Both the position numbers and the translations under genes were made by a program. Below, piece after piece: positions 1 through 8,799 of a DNA stretch of 30,000 nt. The DNA is from Eimeria necatrix. Lineage: Eukaryota; Apicomplexa; Conoidasida; Eucoccidiorida; Eimeriidae. The stretch covers positions 1 to 30,000 of the forward strand of contig NW_013653807.1 of assembly GCF_000499385.1 (NCBI RefSeq), given 5' to 3'. Below the pieces are notes generated by a model that saw only the letters and a program-made list of their open reading frames with translations, searched no databases and was not told the DNA's origin. Numbering within the stretch: the stretch's first letter is position 1; each line of letters opens with the position of its first letter.

Positions 1-23
1 CGGCAAACCGCCTGCAGACACCC

Positions 24-62
<39 letters not shown>

Positions 63-465
63 CTACTCCCCAACACCCGGACTGTGGGGCCCCAGAGGGG
101 CCCCCGCTCCCCAAACCCGCGGGACGGGGGCCCCTCGGGGCCCCCGGGGGGGGGGCCCCCCCGCGGGCGCGAGCAGCAGCAAACAGGACACAGCAGCAGC
201 AGCAAAAGGGCACTGCCTCCCGCTGCATGCAAGAGCCGCACTCCCCGCGAGGGGCCCCCACAGGGGGAGGCCCGCGGAAAAGCCCGCACGGGGGGCCCCC
301 CGCTGCTGCTGCGGCCCCGGGGGGCCCCCGTGCAGCAGCAGCAAAAAAAAGAAGAAAAAAGCAGCCGAGGGGCAGCAGCGGCTGCAGCGGGAGAGCGCGC
401 GCTGCAGCAGCGAAGGCCGCGGCGGCGGGCGGGAGGGAAATGGGGAATTAAAATGCAGATTTTCT
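1..465. repeat. GC-rich repeat region, GGGGCCCC blocks and CAG runs
   Basis: A CAG run at about 27-60 is followed by repeated self-complementary GGGGCCCC-like blocks (about 90-340) and further CAG triplets. Open frames on both strands are low-complexity Pro/Gly/Ala or Gln/Ser readings with no recognisable domain. Similar blocks elsewhere in the window are intronic, so this could be an intron or flank of a gene reaching in from the left. No gene is called. Confidence 0.6.
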
Positions 466-872
466 CACCTCTTAGTGACGGAAAAGAAGAAAATTAAATA
501 TTGGAAAGTTCAGTTCTCGAGGCGGCCGCGAGGAAGCAAGCAGGCGCGCCAAAGCAAGGACTGAACGAACCGTTAGGTGGTCGCCAAAGATGGGCACCTC
601 TGCTGCAGCGGAGGGAAACAGAGAAGCTGCCGCGTCTACCCGGCAGACAAGGAGAAATAAAAAGAAAATAAAAAAGAAATGCCAACTTTGCCCTTGAGAC
701 GCTGCAGCTTTCCTCAGCAGCCCCTGCGGGTCTGCATCGCAGCAACCCACTCCTGCTGTACGTACAGCTGGGCTCTGCGCAGCCCGCCACCCGCACTTCC
801 GGCACTTCCGATCCTCCCCCAAAAAATAGTCTTTTTGCGCCAAATAAAGTCCCTAGAGCTATCATTTGCCAT
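466..872 (-). CDS. possible exon(s) of an unidentified minus-strand gene
   Basis: Two stretches on the minus strand read like protein rather than repeat. One opens at an ATG at 872 and contains DFIWRKK and LYVQQEWVAAMQTRR. The other follows an acceptor-like pyrimidine run ending in CTGCAG near 620 and contains EVPIFGDHLTVRSVLALAR. I could not join them by phase, recognise a family, or place a convincing 5' splice site. If real, the gene diverges from the CTU2 gene to its right. The variant palindrome GCTGTACGTACAGC (755-768) lies within the first stretch. Confidence 0.25.
755..768. promoter_or_regulatory. palindrome variant GCTGTACGTACAGC
   Basis: A perfect 14-bp palindrome with the TGTACGTACA core of the dispersed family, but GC instead of GG/CC flanks. 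It lies about 700 bp upstream of the CTU2 start. Confidence 0.5.
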
Positions 873-1330
873 TTCCAGCCTATCCCGCGCTTTACTTTTC
901 TTCACAACGCCTCCTGTGGGGCGTGATCAGCCCCAGCCGCCACCACTTGGGTGGCCGCCTCCGCAGCCGCCGCAAACTTGAACGCCGCCACTTCTCGCCG
1001 AAACCCTCGCCAATTCCCCCAACTCGCAGCCTTTTTTCCTCTTATTTCCCTTTTTGGACCCTCTGGAGGCTCCCAATTCCTCGCTGCTGCCGCCAGCTGC
1101 CTCTTCTCCCGCGTTCAACTTCCAAGGCTGCCGCCTCCAGCCCCCCCTGGGCGCCCTTCGAAGCCGCTCCGCAGCTGCATGCACCAAAATCAGAACTGGG
1201 GGCCTCCGTAGGGCCCCTTTCTGCGGCTGCAGGAGCTGCTGCTGCAGCAGCAGCAGCAGCAGCAGCGGTGCTGCATGCGCAGCAGCTGAAGTTGAATTCC
1301 AGCTGTCTTCCTCGCGAGAGAGGCGCCGCC

Positions 1331-1418
1331 ATGGACGGAGAAGCAGCAGCAAGTCTCTTGCGTCTCGGTGCTGCAGCTGCCCCGCGGGAGTCCCACTCGA
1401 ACTGCAGCAGCGGGAGCC

Positions 1419-1451
<33 letters not shown>

Positions 1452-1465
1452 CTGCAGCAGCCTGA
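1331..1465 (+). CDS. possible upstream ORF of the CTU2 transcript
   Basis: An ATG in an excellent initiation context (GCCGCCATGG) opens a short frame of Ala/Ser-rich sequence with a poly-Ser run, closing with TGA six bases before the CTU2 start, in the same frame. It may be a regulatory upstream ORF if the transcript starts far enough 5', or an accident of the CAG-rich leader. Nothing in its sequence suggests an independent function. Confidence 0.3.
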
Positions 1466-1471
1466 GCCAAA

Positions 1472-1661
1472 ATGACTGCGGGCCGCACCCCGGCCAAGCC
1501 GCAGCGGCAGAGAGCAGCAGACGGCCTCTTCCGCTGCTACAGATGCCCCGGCGAGTTTGCTGCTGCTGCAGCACGAGAAAAGTGCTGCCGCAGCTGTTTG
1601 CTGCTGCTGGTCCGGCGCGCCTTTGCTGCAGAGTTCGCTGGCTTGCGGCAGAAGCTCGCGG

Positions 1662-1716
<55 letters not shown>

Positions 1717-1730
1717 GGATGGTAGCGCAT

Positions 1731-1772
<42 letters not shown>

Positions 1773-4497
1773 CAGAAGGGCCGCCGCTGTACATTGCGCT
1801 CTCAGGCGGAGACGCGAGCCTCTCGCTGCTGCACTTGGCGGCGGAAGCAGTTCAGAAGCGGCAGCAAGTGCGGCGCATGCAGCAGCAGCAGCAGCAGCAG
1901 GGGGCTTTGCCTTCGAACTGGAAGCAGCAATTAAGGCCCAGTGGCCCGCCGTCCGCTGCGTGCTGCTGCACCCGCTGGGGCTGCAGCTGCTGCGGGGGGC
2001 GGGGGCTGAGGTGTACGTACACCTGGACGGCCGCCGCTGCAGCGCGCAGGAAATAAAAGAAATTCAAAAAAAAGAATTTAAATTAAAGTTGCTGCTGGCG
2101 CGCACTTTCCAGGCCGACAAAGCAGCAGCCCAGAGGCTCTGCAGGGCCCTCCGGTGAGGCTCCTCACAGCAGCAGCAGCAGCAGCAGCAGCTGCTGCTGC
2201 TGCTGCTGCTGCAGCAGCACAAGTGCAGCGGCTGCTGCAGCAGTTGCGACAGCAGCACAAGTGCAGCAGCTGCTGCAGCAGTAGCAACAGCAGCACAAGT
2301 GCAGCAGCTGCTGCAGCAGTAGCAACAGCAGCAGAAGCTGCAGCAGCTGCTGCAGCAACACGAGCAGCAGTTTGCTTCTTGCTGCACGTATTTCTTGCCT
2401 TTTTAATCCCTCTAGCTGCTGTTAGTGCTGCACTATTTGCTGCTGCTGCTGCTGCTGCTGCTGCAAATGTGGAGTTTTCCACTTTTGGATATTTTGCATT
2501 TATTTTTTTGCTTCTTTTCGCACATGTGCATGCATTATAAATAAAAATACATTTGTTTATTTGCGCTTATTTAAGTGAAATAAATAATAAAAATTATTTA
2601 AAAATAAATAAAAATAAAATATTATTTTTGGCAGCAGGCGCTGCAGTCTTGGCTTTAGTTTTGGCTTTTCTGCAGTTTATTTTGCTCTTGAGAAAAGCAT
2701 TTATCTTGAAAATGCCTTTTTTTGAATGTTTGTGTTTTTAATTAATCAAAATGCCAAAAATAAACCAAAAAAAGACCTGCAGCAGCAGCAGCAGCAGCTG
2801 CTGCTGCTGCTGCTGCTGCAGCTCGTTTGGGTGTCTGTACACCTGGGCGCCGTGCGGAGTGAATATATCAGTTTTAGATCGGCAGAGCAAATAAGAGCAA
2901 TTATTTTTGTTAATTTTAAATATTTATGCATTATTTTAAACATTTATTGTTTATTTTTAACATTTATTGTTTATTTTAACACTTATTGTTTGTTTTGTTT
3001 CTGCTGCTGCAGCGTCCGGGCGCTGCGGGCTTTCTGCGCGCAGCAGCGGCTGCTGGGGTGTACGTACACCCCAGTTGTCTGCAGCGGCGAGTCCACTTCT
3101 GCTGCAGCTCTTTCGGTCTTGGAAAGAATTTGCTACGGAGAGGGCAGACTGCTGGCCATGGAGGCGGCCCCCGTGGACGACAGGTGAGGGTTTAGGGTTT
3201 AGGGTTTAGGGTTTGGGGTTTAGGGTTCGGGGTTTAGGGTTTGGGGTTTAGGGTTTGGGGTTTGGGGTTTAGGGTTTGGGCGCTGCAGCCAGAGGCCGAG
3301 TTTGCTTGCGCCCCACGGCTAGCCTCCAGCCCCAGCCCGCATGCATATGCGCATGCATGCATGCAATGCATGCATGCATGCATGCATGCAAGTAACGCAT
3401 GCATGCAAGCAACGCATGCATGCATAGGATGCATGCATGCGCGCAATGCATGCGTGCACATACTGCGTGCGTCCACATAATGCATGCATGCACACACTCC
3501 ATGCATGCATGCATGCATGCATTTATGTCCAGCCCCACTTTTTCGTTGCCGTGCATGCAGGGAGTGCCCCGTCTTCCGCCTGTGCCGGCCTCTGGTGTCT
3601 CTACACAAAAAGGAATTGGCCCTTTTTCGCCTCTTCGAAAAACTCCCCCAAATCTCCACAAAACCCTTTTCGCTTTTGGGGGACTTTCTGTATGTTCCCA
3701 AGCCCCCACACGCCCTGGGGGCCCCCCAGGGGGCCCCCCCGGGGGGCCCCCGGGGGGGCCCCCAGGGGGCCCCCCAGGGCTGCCCTCAGGAGGGCCTCCA
3801 AGGGGGCCCCCAGGGGGGCCCCCAGGGGGAACCCCAAAAGGGCTTTCAAGGGGCCCCCGTTGGAGGGGGAGGGTTTGTTTTTGAATGGGCGGAGTTCTGT
3901 GCTGCTGGAGCTTTGGGAGTTTCTGTCGGGGGTTTGCTGCAGCAACGGGGCCTCTCTTAACAATCTTTTGAGTGCAGTCAAAAGTCTAGAGGGGCCCTTC
4001 GAGGGCTGGAGAGGGGGGCAGCAGCGTGAGACCCGCACTGCAGCTAGCTAGCTAGCTAGCTAGCTAGCTAGCTGGCTGGCTAGCTAGCTAGCTGGCTGGG
4101 TGGCTTGCTAGTTGGCTAGCTGGGTGGCTAGCTGCGTAGGTAGCTAGCCACTCAGCTGGATAGCGAGTTTGCTTGCCAGCTAGCCAGTCAGGTAGCTAGC
4201 TAGCCAGCCAACTAGCTAGCCAGCCAGCTAGCCAGCCTGCTACATATGTAGCTAGCCAGCTAGCCAGCCTGCTATATATGTAGCTAGCCAGCTAGCCAGC
4301 CTGCTATATGTGTAGCTAGCCAGCTAGCTAGCTAGCTAGCCAGCTAGCCACTCAGCTAGCTAGCTAGCTGCGTTGGCTGCTGGGTTTGTGGGCCTTCTGC
4401 AGCTTGTCGACTTTGCCGCAAAGTGCCGATGGTGGATTTGGCAAAGACACTGGAAGAGCCTGGAGTCTTCACTCCGCAGCAGCGCCAAGTCAGCTAG
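1472..4497 (+). CDS. CTU2: cytoplasmic tRNA 2-thiolation protein 2 (CTU2/NCS2 family), six exons
   Basis: CTU2 partners CTU1 in the complex that 2-thiolates wobble uridine of cytosolic tRNAs. Proposed exons are 1472-1867, 1936-2153, 3013-3183, 3561-3689, 3943-4025 and 4403-4497, totalling 1,092 nt or 363 codons plus stop. The N-terminus has the CxxC pairs expected of the family (CYRC, CCRSC), then after a poly-Gln/Ser insert a PP-loop-like strand (YIALSGGDASLSLLHL). Exon 2 ends with LARTFQADKAAAQRL. Exon 3 carries SGESTSAAALSVLERI and GEGRLLAMEAAPVDDR, matching the family's GDSCTRLA and GRGAFLAWDTGFSDER blocks. Exon 4 has FRLCRPLVSLHKKELALF, matching the RPMRDHTLKEVAFY block. The last exon has the C-terminal CRLC zinc-ribbon remnant. 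Introns 2-5 have GT/AG ends and matching phases. The exon 1/2 junction is the weak point: the frame changes in a CAG tract, and 1868/1935 is only one solution. The stop TAG is the first repeat of a telomere-like block. Alternatively CAA|GTCAGC at 4489 splices to an exon at 4837 reading VLEEVLQLWGP. Confidence 0.82.
2010..2023. promoter_or_regulatory. palindrome GGTGTACGTACACC, CTU2 exon 2
   Basis: A perfect copy preceded by GCTGA. It lies inside the frame called as CTU2 exon 2, reading EVYVHL, 130 bp before the intron donor. Confidence 0.75.
2219..2356 (+). repeat. 38-bp tandem repeat, about 3.5 copies
   Basis: Units start at 2219, 2257, 2295 and 2333, each opening with ACAAGTGCAGC (the last with AGAAGCTGCAG). 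The period of 38 is not a multiple of 3, consistent with intronic location. Confidence 0.85.
2830..2843. promoter_or_regulatory. palindrome variant GGTGTCTGTACACC
   Basis: One mismatched pair at the centre. It lies in CTU2 intron 2, about 170 nt before the acceptor. Confidence 0.65.
3053..3074. promoter_or_regulatory. 22-bp perfect palindrome around GGTGTACGTACACC, in CTU2 exon 3
   Basis: The 14-bp core (3057-3070) is extended by CTGG/CCAG arms to a perfect 22-bp palindrome. It is inside a well supported exon and is translated as GCTYTP, directly before the conserved VVCSGES block. Confidence 0.85.
3184..3560 (+). other. CTU2 intron 3 (377 nt): telomere-like plus TGCATGCA
   Basis: The donor is ACAG|GTGAGG, running directly into TTTAGGG-type heptamers (about 3185-3280, many with TTTGGGG variants). 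An ATGC/TGCATGCA array follows (about 3340-3525), and the acceptor is GTGCATGCAG|G. Phase 2 matches (AG + G). Confidence 0.85.
3690..3942 (+). other. CTU2 intron 4 (253 nt): GGGGCCCC repeats
   Basis: The donor is CT|GTATGT and the acceptor GGTTTGCTGCAG|C; phases agree (CT + C). The body is nearly all self-complementary GGGGCCCCCAGG-like units (about 3715-3860), which read as Gly/Pro in all frames and would otherwise look coding. Confidence 0.7.
4026..4402 (+). other. CTU2 intron 5 (377 nt): TAGC array
   Basis: The donor is CAGC|GTGAGA and the acceptor GGCCTTCTGCAG|CT; phase 1 agrees (C + CT). The intron is filled from about 4043 to 4372 with the self-complementary tetranucleotide TAGC, with CCAGC, GGCTGG and TATATGT interruptions. 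Confidence 0.75.
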
Positions 4498-5352
4498 GGT
4501 TTAGGGTTTAGGGTTTAGGGTTTAGGGTTTGGGGTTTAGGGTTTAGGCCAGTTGCAAATAGGAGAGTGAGGAGGCGCCGCAAGTAAACAATAAAACCACA
4601 AGTCAGGGTTTCTGTGGCTCTGAGGCCGAGGCACCGCCTCGAGCGCAGCACAAAGGCAGCAGCAGCAGCTGCTGCTGCTGCAGTTGCTGCTGCTGCTGCA
4701 GTTGCTGCTGCTGCAGCTGCTGCTGCAGTTGCTGCTGCTGCAGCAGCAGCAAGGCGATTCTGAGTGCAGCAAAGGCGGCAGCAAATGGCAAGAAGGAAAA
4801 GGACAAAAGGAGTTTTGTTGGCTTTTGTTGCTGCAGGTGTTGGAAGAAGTGCTGCAGCTGTGGGGCCCCACTTTGGGGCTTTGCTTTGCATGCATGCGTT
4901 TGGCCACTGCTGCCAGCAGCGCAGCAGAACTTCTCTTTTCCTTTTGTTTGCTTCCCGAGGTCCACTGGTCACCCCACACTGACCACTGCAAAAGGCCCTT
5001 TTAGTCCACTCCAGCCAGGGAAGCGCACACCCACAAAGCCCGAAAAACGCATGCATGCATGCATGCATGCATGCATGCGTTTTTGGGGCTTTGCGGGCAT
5101 GCATGCATGCATGCATGCATGCATGCATGCATGCATGCATGCGTTTTTGGGGCTTTGTAGCGACATTGAAGGGGCCCCGAGGCCCCCGCAAGTTGTGGGG
5201 GCCCCCTGGGGCTTCCTCCGGAGTGCCAGGGGGCCCCCAAGAGGGGCCCCCTGAGGACCCTAGGGGGCCCTTGGGGGCCCCCAGGGGGCCCCTGTGGGCC
5301 CCAGGCGCCCGAGCCCTTGAGTGCTAGGGTTTAGGGTTTAGGGTTTAGGGTT
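4495..5352. repeat. convergent intergenic region with telomere-like, CAG, TGCATGCA and GGGGCCCC repeats
   Basis: TTTAGGG heptamers at 4496-4550 follow the CTU2 stop. A second block at about 5325-5352 contains the stop of the minus-strand gene. Between them lie CTG/CAG runs (4650-4750), two TGCATGCA arrays (about 5049-5080 and 5097-5142) in near-duplicate contexts (GCGTTTTTGGGGCTTTG follows each), and GGGGCCCC units (5170-5310). A helical plus-strand frame at 4837-4970 (VLEEVLQLWGPTLGLCFACM) may be an alternative terminal CTU2 exon. Confidence 0.7.
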
Positions 5353-5471
5353 TTTTTTTTTGGATTTTTTTTGAAGAGTTTTTTAGGGGAGCGTTTGCGT
5401 TTGGACTTGCTTTTAGTTTTATGGTTTTCCTCTTCGCTGCTGCTGCTGCTTGCAGCGTCGCTGGGGCCCCC

Positions 5472-5514
<43 letters not shown>

Positions 5515-5673
5515 TTGGGGCCCTCGGAGACAGACTCGAACATATCTCCCCAGCGGCTGTTGAGCTGCTGAATGTCGAAGTCATTATTAGTTTCGAGATC
5601 ACAGAGAAATTGTTGAGAAGTGTCTTCTGTGCTGCTGCTGCTGCTGCTGCTGCTGCCTCTCCCGCGTTTCCTT

Positions 5674-5706
<33 letters not shown>

Positions 5707-5844
5707 GCCAGCGCAGCCAGCCGCTTCGCCTCTTTCTTGCTTTTGCTGCTGCTGCGCACTTCAGCAAACCACCGCCCGAATTTGCTGTTCCGCACTTTGT
5801 AAACAATCCACTTGAAAAAATTCACCACCGCCTGCGCGCACACA

Positions 5845-5892
<48 letters not shown>

Positions 5893-6637
5893 AGCAGCAG
5901 CAGCTGGGGTGGGTTTGGCTCGGCAGTTCGAACCCGCTAGCTAGCTGCCCGGCAAAGAGCTCAAAGGGTGTGCAGAGGCGCAGCGCCACTCAGCAGCAGC
6001 AGCAGCAAGAACAGCAGCAGCAGCAGCAGCAGCAAAAACAGCAGCAGCAGCAGCAGCAGCAAAAACAGCAGCAGCAGCAGCAGCAGCAAAAACAGCAGCA
6101 GCAGCAGCAGCAGCTAGCCCAGGCCACCCCAGGGCTGCCCCCTAACCCTAAACCCTAAACCCTAGCCCCAAACCCAAGCAGCCTACGCCCCCCAAGCCCT
6201 CCCCCCAGCCGAAACCCTAAACCCTAAACCCTAAACCCTAATCCCTACCCCCAAACCCTCCCCCCAAGCCCTAACTTAGCCCACGCCCCCAGGCCTCCCG
6301 CAAACCCTAAACCCTAAACCCTAAACCCTAAACCCTAAACCCTAAACCCTCGGTACCATCTCGAGTCTTTCGAGGAACTTCCAGTGGGAGCTGAGGATGA
6401 TGTAAATGGAAACGGCGGGGCCCACGAAGGAAGACAAACTGGCCATTGCCACAGCTTTGAAAATAATAAAAATGGCAGTTAAAACTGGAGAAGCAGAAAA
6501 GGGGGGAGTTTGGACGAGATTGCCGGGGTCTTGGGGTGTATGTACACCCGAGCCCCACCCCACAGACCCGTCCAGGCAAATCCCCATGGGCCCGCAGCTG
6601 CTGCTGCTGCTGCTCGCCAGCCCCGACTGGTTCGCCA

Positions 6638-6677
<40 letters not shown>

Positions 6678-7471
6678 CAGCAGCGAGTCCAGGGGGGACT
6701 GCGCCACCGAATTCAACTGCGCTACCACTCTGAGTTTAAACAGATCAAAAAAGTTTAATTTTTATTTTTGGAAAAATATAAATAGTTTAATTCTATTTAG
6801 CTATTTGAAGAACTAAATGTAATTAAACTATTAATTAACATATTTTAAGTTTTTCTTAAATAGTTTAATTGCATTTGGTTACTTTGATAAATAAATAGAA
6901 TTGAACTGGTTAAAGAAAACTTTAAATAGTTTAATTGGGTTTTTTTATTTAGAAAGAGGTGAAGAAAACTTTAAAATGCCTTATTGTTTGAAAGGAAACC
7001 GTAAAAAGCTAAAAGAGTTTAATTATTTAAAAAGAGACAAAAAGAAAAGTCGAAAGAATTAATTAATTTAAAAAGAGACAGAAAGACAGTCTAAAGGAAA
7101 TAAAGTATTTAAAGCGGAGAGAAAGAAACTTCAAAAGAATTAAATAATTTAAAAGAGGCAGAAGGGGACTCAGAAAAAAATTAAGAATTAAAAGAGGGAA
7201 AATTAACTTTAAAGGAATTAAACAACTAAAAGGAGACACAAAGAGACTTTGAAGAGGAAAGGGAATTAAAAAGAGACATAGAAGGGACTTTGGAGGAAAT
7301 AAATAATTAAAAGAAGACATAAATGGGACTTTGAAGGAATAGAGAATCAAAAGGAGGCAGAAAAGGACTTAAAAGGAGATAAATATATATTTAAGTATAT
7401 AAAATATATGTGTAAATAATACACATAATATATATATGTGTATATATATATGCATATATATTTTATATACT

Positions 7472-7503
<32 letters not shown>

Positions 7504-8319
7504 TACATGTATATATGTGTAGAAAAGAAACCAAAAGAGAGCAGGGGAGAAGAAAAAAGAGAGAATGAGAAAAAGTTTAAAAAAGAAAAAGAAGGAAAAA
7601 AGAAAAAAGAAAGAAGGGAAAGATGCAAAGAACAGAAGCAAAGAAGAAAAGAAGAAAAGAAAGAAGCAAGCCCCGAAAGGAAGAAGAAAGAAGTGCATGC
7701 GCATGCATCTGGGGTGTACGTACACCCCAGGCGCATGCATCTGGGGTGTACGTACACCCGGGACTCACGAGGCGACGGTGGTGGCGAGGAAAAGAGCAAG
7801 TCCAATCCAGCCGAAGATTTCTGCAATGCGATCACTTCTTCTTTTTTCAATCCAAGAAATAATCATTTGTCCCAAGAAAGGAGCTTGGGAAAGCAGGAAG
7901 TTTCCGTAGTTGCGGAAGCCGAGGTGTACGTACACCTGGCCGGCGAAGTGCGCGGTGTAGGTGTACATACACCCCGCGCCGAAACGCACCGATTTCAGCG
8001 CTTTTTTTTGCGCTTTGTCCAGAACATTTTCCAACAAAGTTCTTCCCAAGTCTCCTCCCGCCACAACCATTCGAAAGGAGTTTATTTGGAGAGGATCCAT
8101 GAGTCCTTTTTGCCACTGGGGGCTTCCGAATTGCTTTTCTTTTCGCTCCAACTCCCCCGCATGCAGCCCCGCCTCCAGCCCCACTCGCAAACTCAAAGTC
8201 CACAACTCTGCAAAAAAAACCTCCAAAATGGACCTTCGAAACTCCTTCGATCTTTCCGAACTTTCCAAACTTCCGTAATAAGGATCCACTCCACTCAGTG
8301 CCCACTTTCCCGCCGCCAC
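5331..8319 (-). CDS. unidentified membrane-segment protein: three 3' exons of a minus-strand gene
   Basis: Exons 8319-7769, 6438-6357 and 5831-5331 join in phase. Exon 1 ends TC|GTGAGT and exon 2 adds T. Exon 2 ends ATG|GTACCG and exon 3 starts after GTGCGCAG. The first exon has no in-frame ATG at its left edge and begins after TTTTGCAAAATGGCCAG, so it is an internal exon. It contains soluble helical sequence (SILEVFFAELWTLSLRVG), a segment NYGNFLLSQAPFLGQMI, then a long hydrophobic stretch spanning the exon 1/2 junction (IGLALFLATTVAS + LSSFVGPAVSIYIIL) and the basic cluster WKFLERLE. Exon 3 opens AVVNFFKWIVYKV and ends in poly-Ser/Ala and a Lys-rich tail. The last residues LNPKP and the stop come from telomere-like AAACCCT repeats. 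Splicing from AGT|GTACGT at 9215 to 8319 is in phase, so it may be the C-terminus of the long gene to its right. Family not recognised. Confidence 0.55.
5832..6356 (-). other. intron (525 nt): telomere-like and CAG repeats
   Basis: On the minus strand it starts GTACCG, then runs into TTTAGGG heptamers (AAACCCT on plus, about 6140-6350, three sub-blocks separated by degenerate CCCCAAACC spacers). Next come CTG runs with regular TTTTTG interruptions (about 5995-6115). It ends in GTGTGCGCAG. Phase 0 on both sides. Confidence 0.55.
6535..6548. promoter_or_regulatory. palindrome variant GGTGTATGTACACC
   Basis: Centre TATG instead of TACG. It lies near the 3' end of the 6439-7768 intron. Confidence 0.65.
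7709..7758. promoter_or_regulatory. tandem pair of palindromes, one 22 bp perfect
   Basis: CTGG-GGTGTACGTACACC-CCAG occupies 7709-7730 as a perfect 22-bp palindrome identical to the one at 3053-3074. A second core copy lies at 7745-7758. They are separated by GCGCATGCAT, and a similar GCATGCGCATGCAT lies on the left. Both fall just inside the 5' end of a minus-strand intron. Confidence 0.85.
7923..7936. promoter_or_regulatory. palindrome GGTGTACGTACACC in a minus-strand exon
   Basis: A perfect core, read as QVYVHL in the minus-strand exon 8319-7769. Confidence 0.75.
7960..7973. promoter_or_regulatory. palindrome variant GGTGTACATACACC in a minus-strand exon
   Basis: Centre TACA on plus. It lies 37 bp from the copy at 7923 and is read as CMYTYT on the minus strand. 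Confidence 0.7.
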
Positions 8320-8704
8320 CTGGCCATTTTGCAAAACAAAAAACAATTTTTTGTTTTTATTTTTAGCAAATTCAACTTTTTCTTCATTATTTAGTTTTGA
8401 ATTGACTCAGCTACTTCTTTGTTATTTACTTTAAAGTAAATTGAACTGCTTGTTGGTCATTTAACTTCGAACACATTCAATTGTGGGGTTGTTATTTGCT
8501 TTTAAAATAATCCAACTGTTTATTTACTTTCCTTATTATTTACTTTTAAATAGATTCAATTACTTTATTTATTATTCATTTTCAACTTCATCCAACTCTT
8601 CATCTTTTTGTCCATTTTAAAATAAATTCAGTAGTTTAATTACTTATCAGATTAAACAATTTGATTCTTTATTCATCCTCAAATAAATTCAACCATTTTA
8701 TTCA
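8320..8704. other. AT-rich spacer, no gene seen
   Basis: Repeated ATTCAA/TTTACTTT-type low-complexity AT sequence with no open frame of interest. It is either intergenic between two minus-strand genes or part of a long intron, depending on which 3' splice is used. Confidence 0.6.
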
Positions 8705-8754
8705 TTATTCATTTAAAAACAAATCCAACCATTTAATCAATTTTTGGATTTCAG

Positions 8755-8799
<45 letters not shown>

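Larger units (their letters stand above)
2154..3012 (+). other. CTU2 intron 2 (859 nt), CAG/CTG and AT-rich
   Basis: The donor is CCG|GTGAGG and the acceptor is the pyrimidine/CTG run ending CTGCTGCAG|C. Phase 2 matches on both sides (CG + C). The 5' part is CAG/CTG triplets and a 38-bp tandem unit; the rest is AT-rich with ATTTATTGTTT-type repeats. One palindrome variant (2830-2843) sits near the 3' end. Confidence 0.8.
6439..7768 (-). other. long intron (1,330 nt) with palindromes near both ends
   Basis: The donor TC|GTGAGT matches the consensus. Two palindromes follow immediately (7745-7758 and 7713-7726) and a third (6535-6548) lies about 100 nt before the acceptor. The body is homopurine on plus (about 6940-7380 and 7520-7690), TATATA (7380-7515) and AT-rich. 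A CTG run (6640-6675) lies in the 3' part. The acceptor CAATGGCCAG|T gives matching phase but has a poor pyrimidine tract; CTTCTCCAG at about 6500 is a stronger acceptor but out of phase. Confidence 0.5.

Noticed and set aside
3057..3070. VYVHP/CTYTP as a protein motif such as an export signal
   Set aside because: The same DNA is read in different frames and strands and also occurs in introns and spacers, so the conserved unit is nucleic acid.
4043..4372. Hidden gene in the TAGC arrays
   Set aside because: TAG stops occur throughout in all frames, and flanking splice sites place the arrays in introns.
7709..7758. CRISPR or tandem-repeat array from the closely spaced palindromes
   Set aside because: Only two copies are adjacent, spacing elsewhere is irregular, and the genome is eukaryotic.
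8320..8346. Start of a separate minus-strand gene at 8346
   Set aside because: The apparent first codon is TTG, not ATG. The sequence looks like an acceptor followed by an internal exon starting at 8319.
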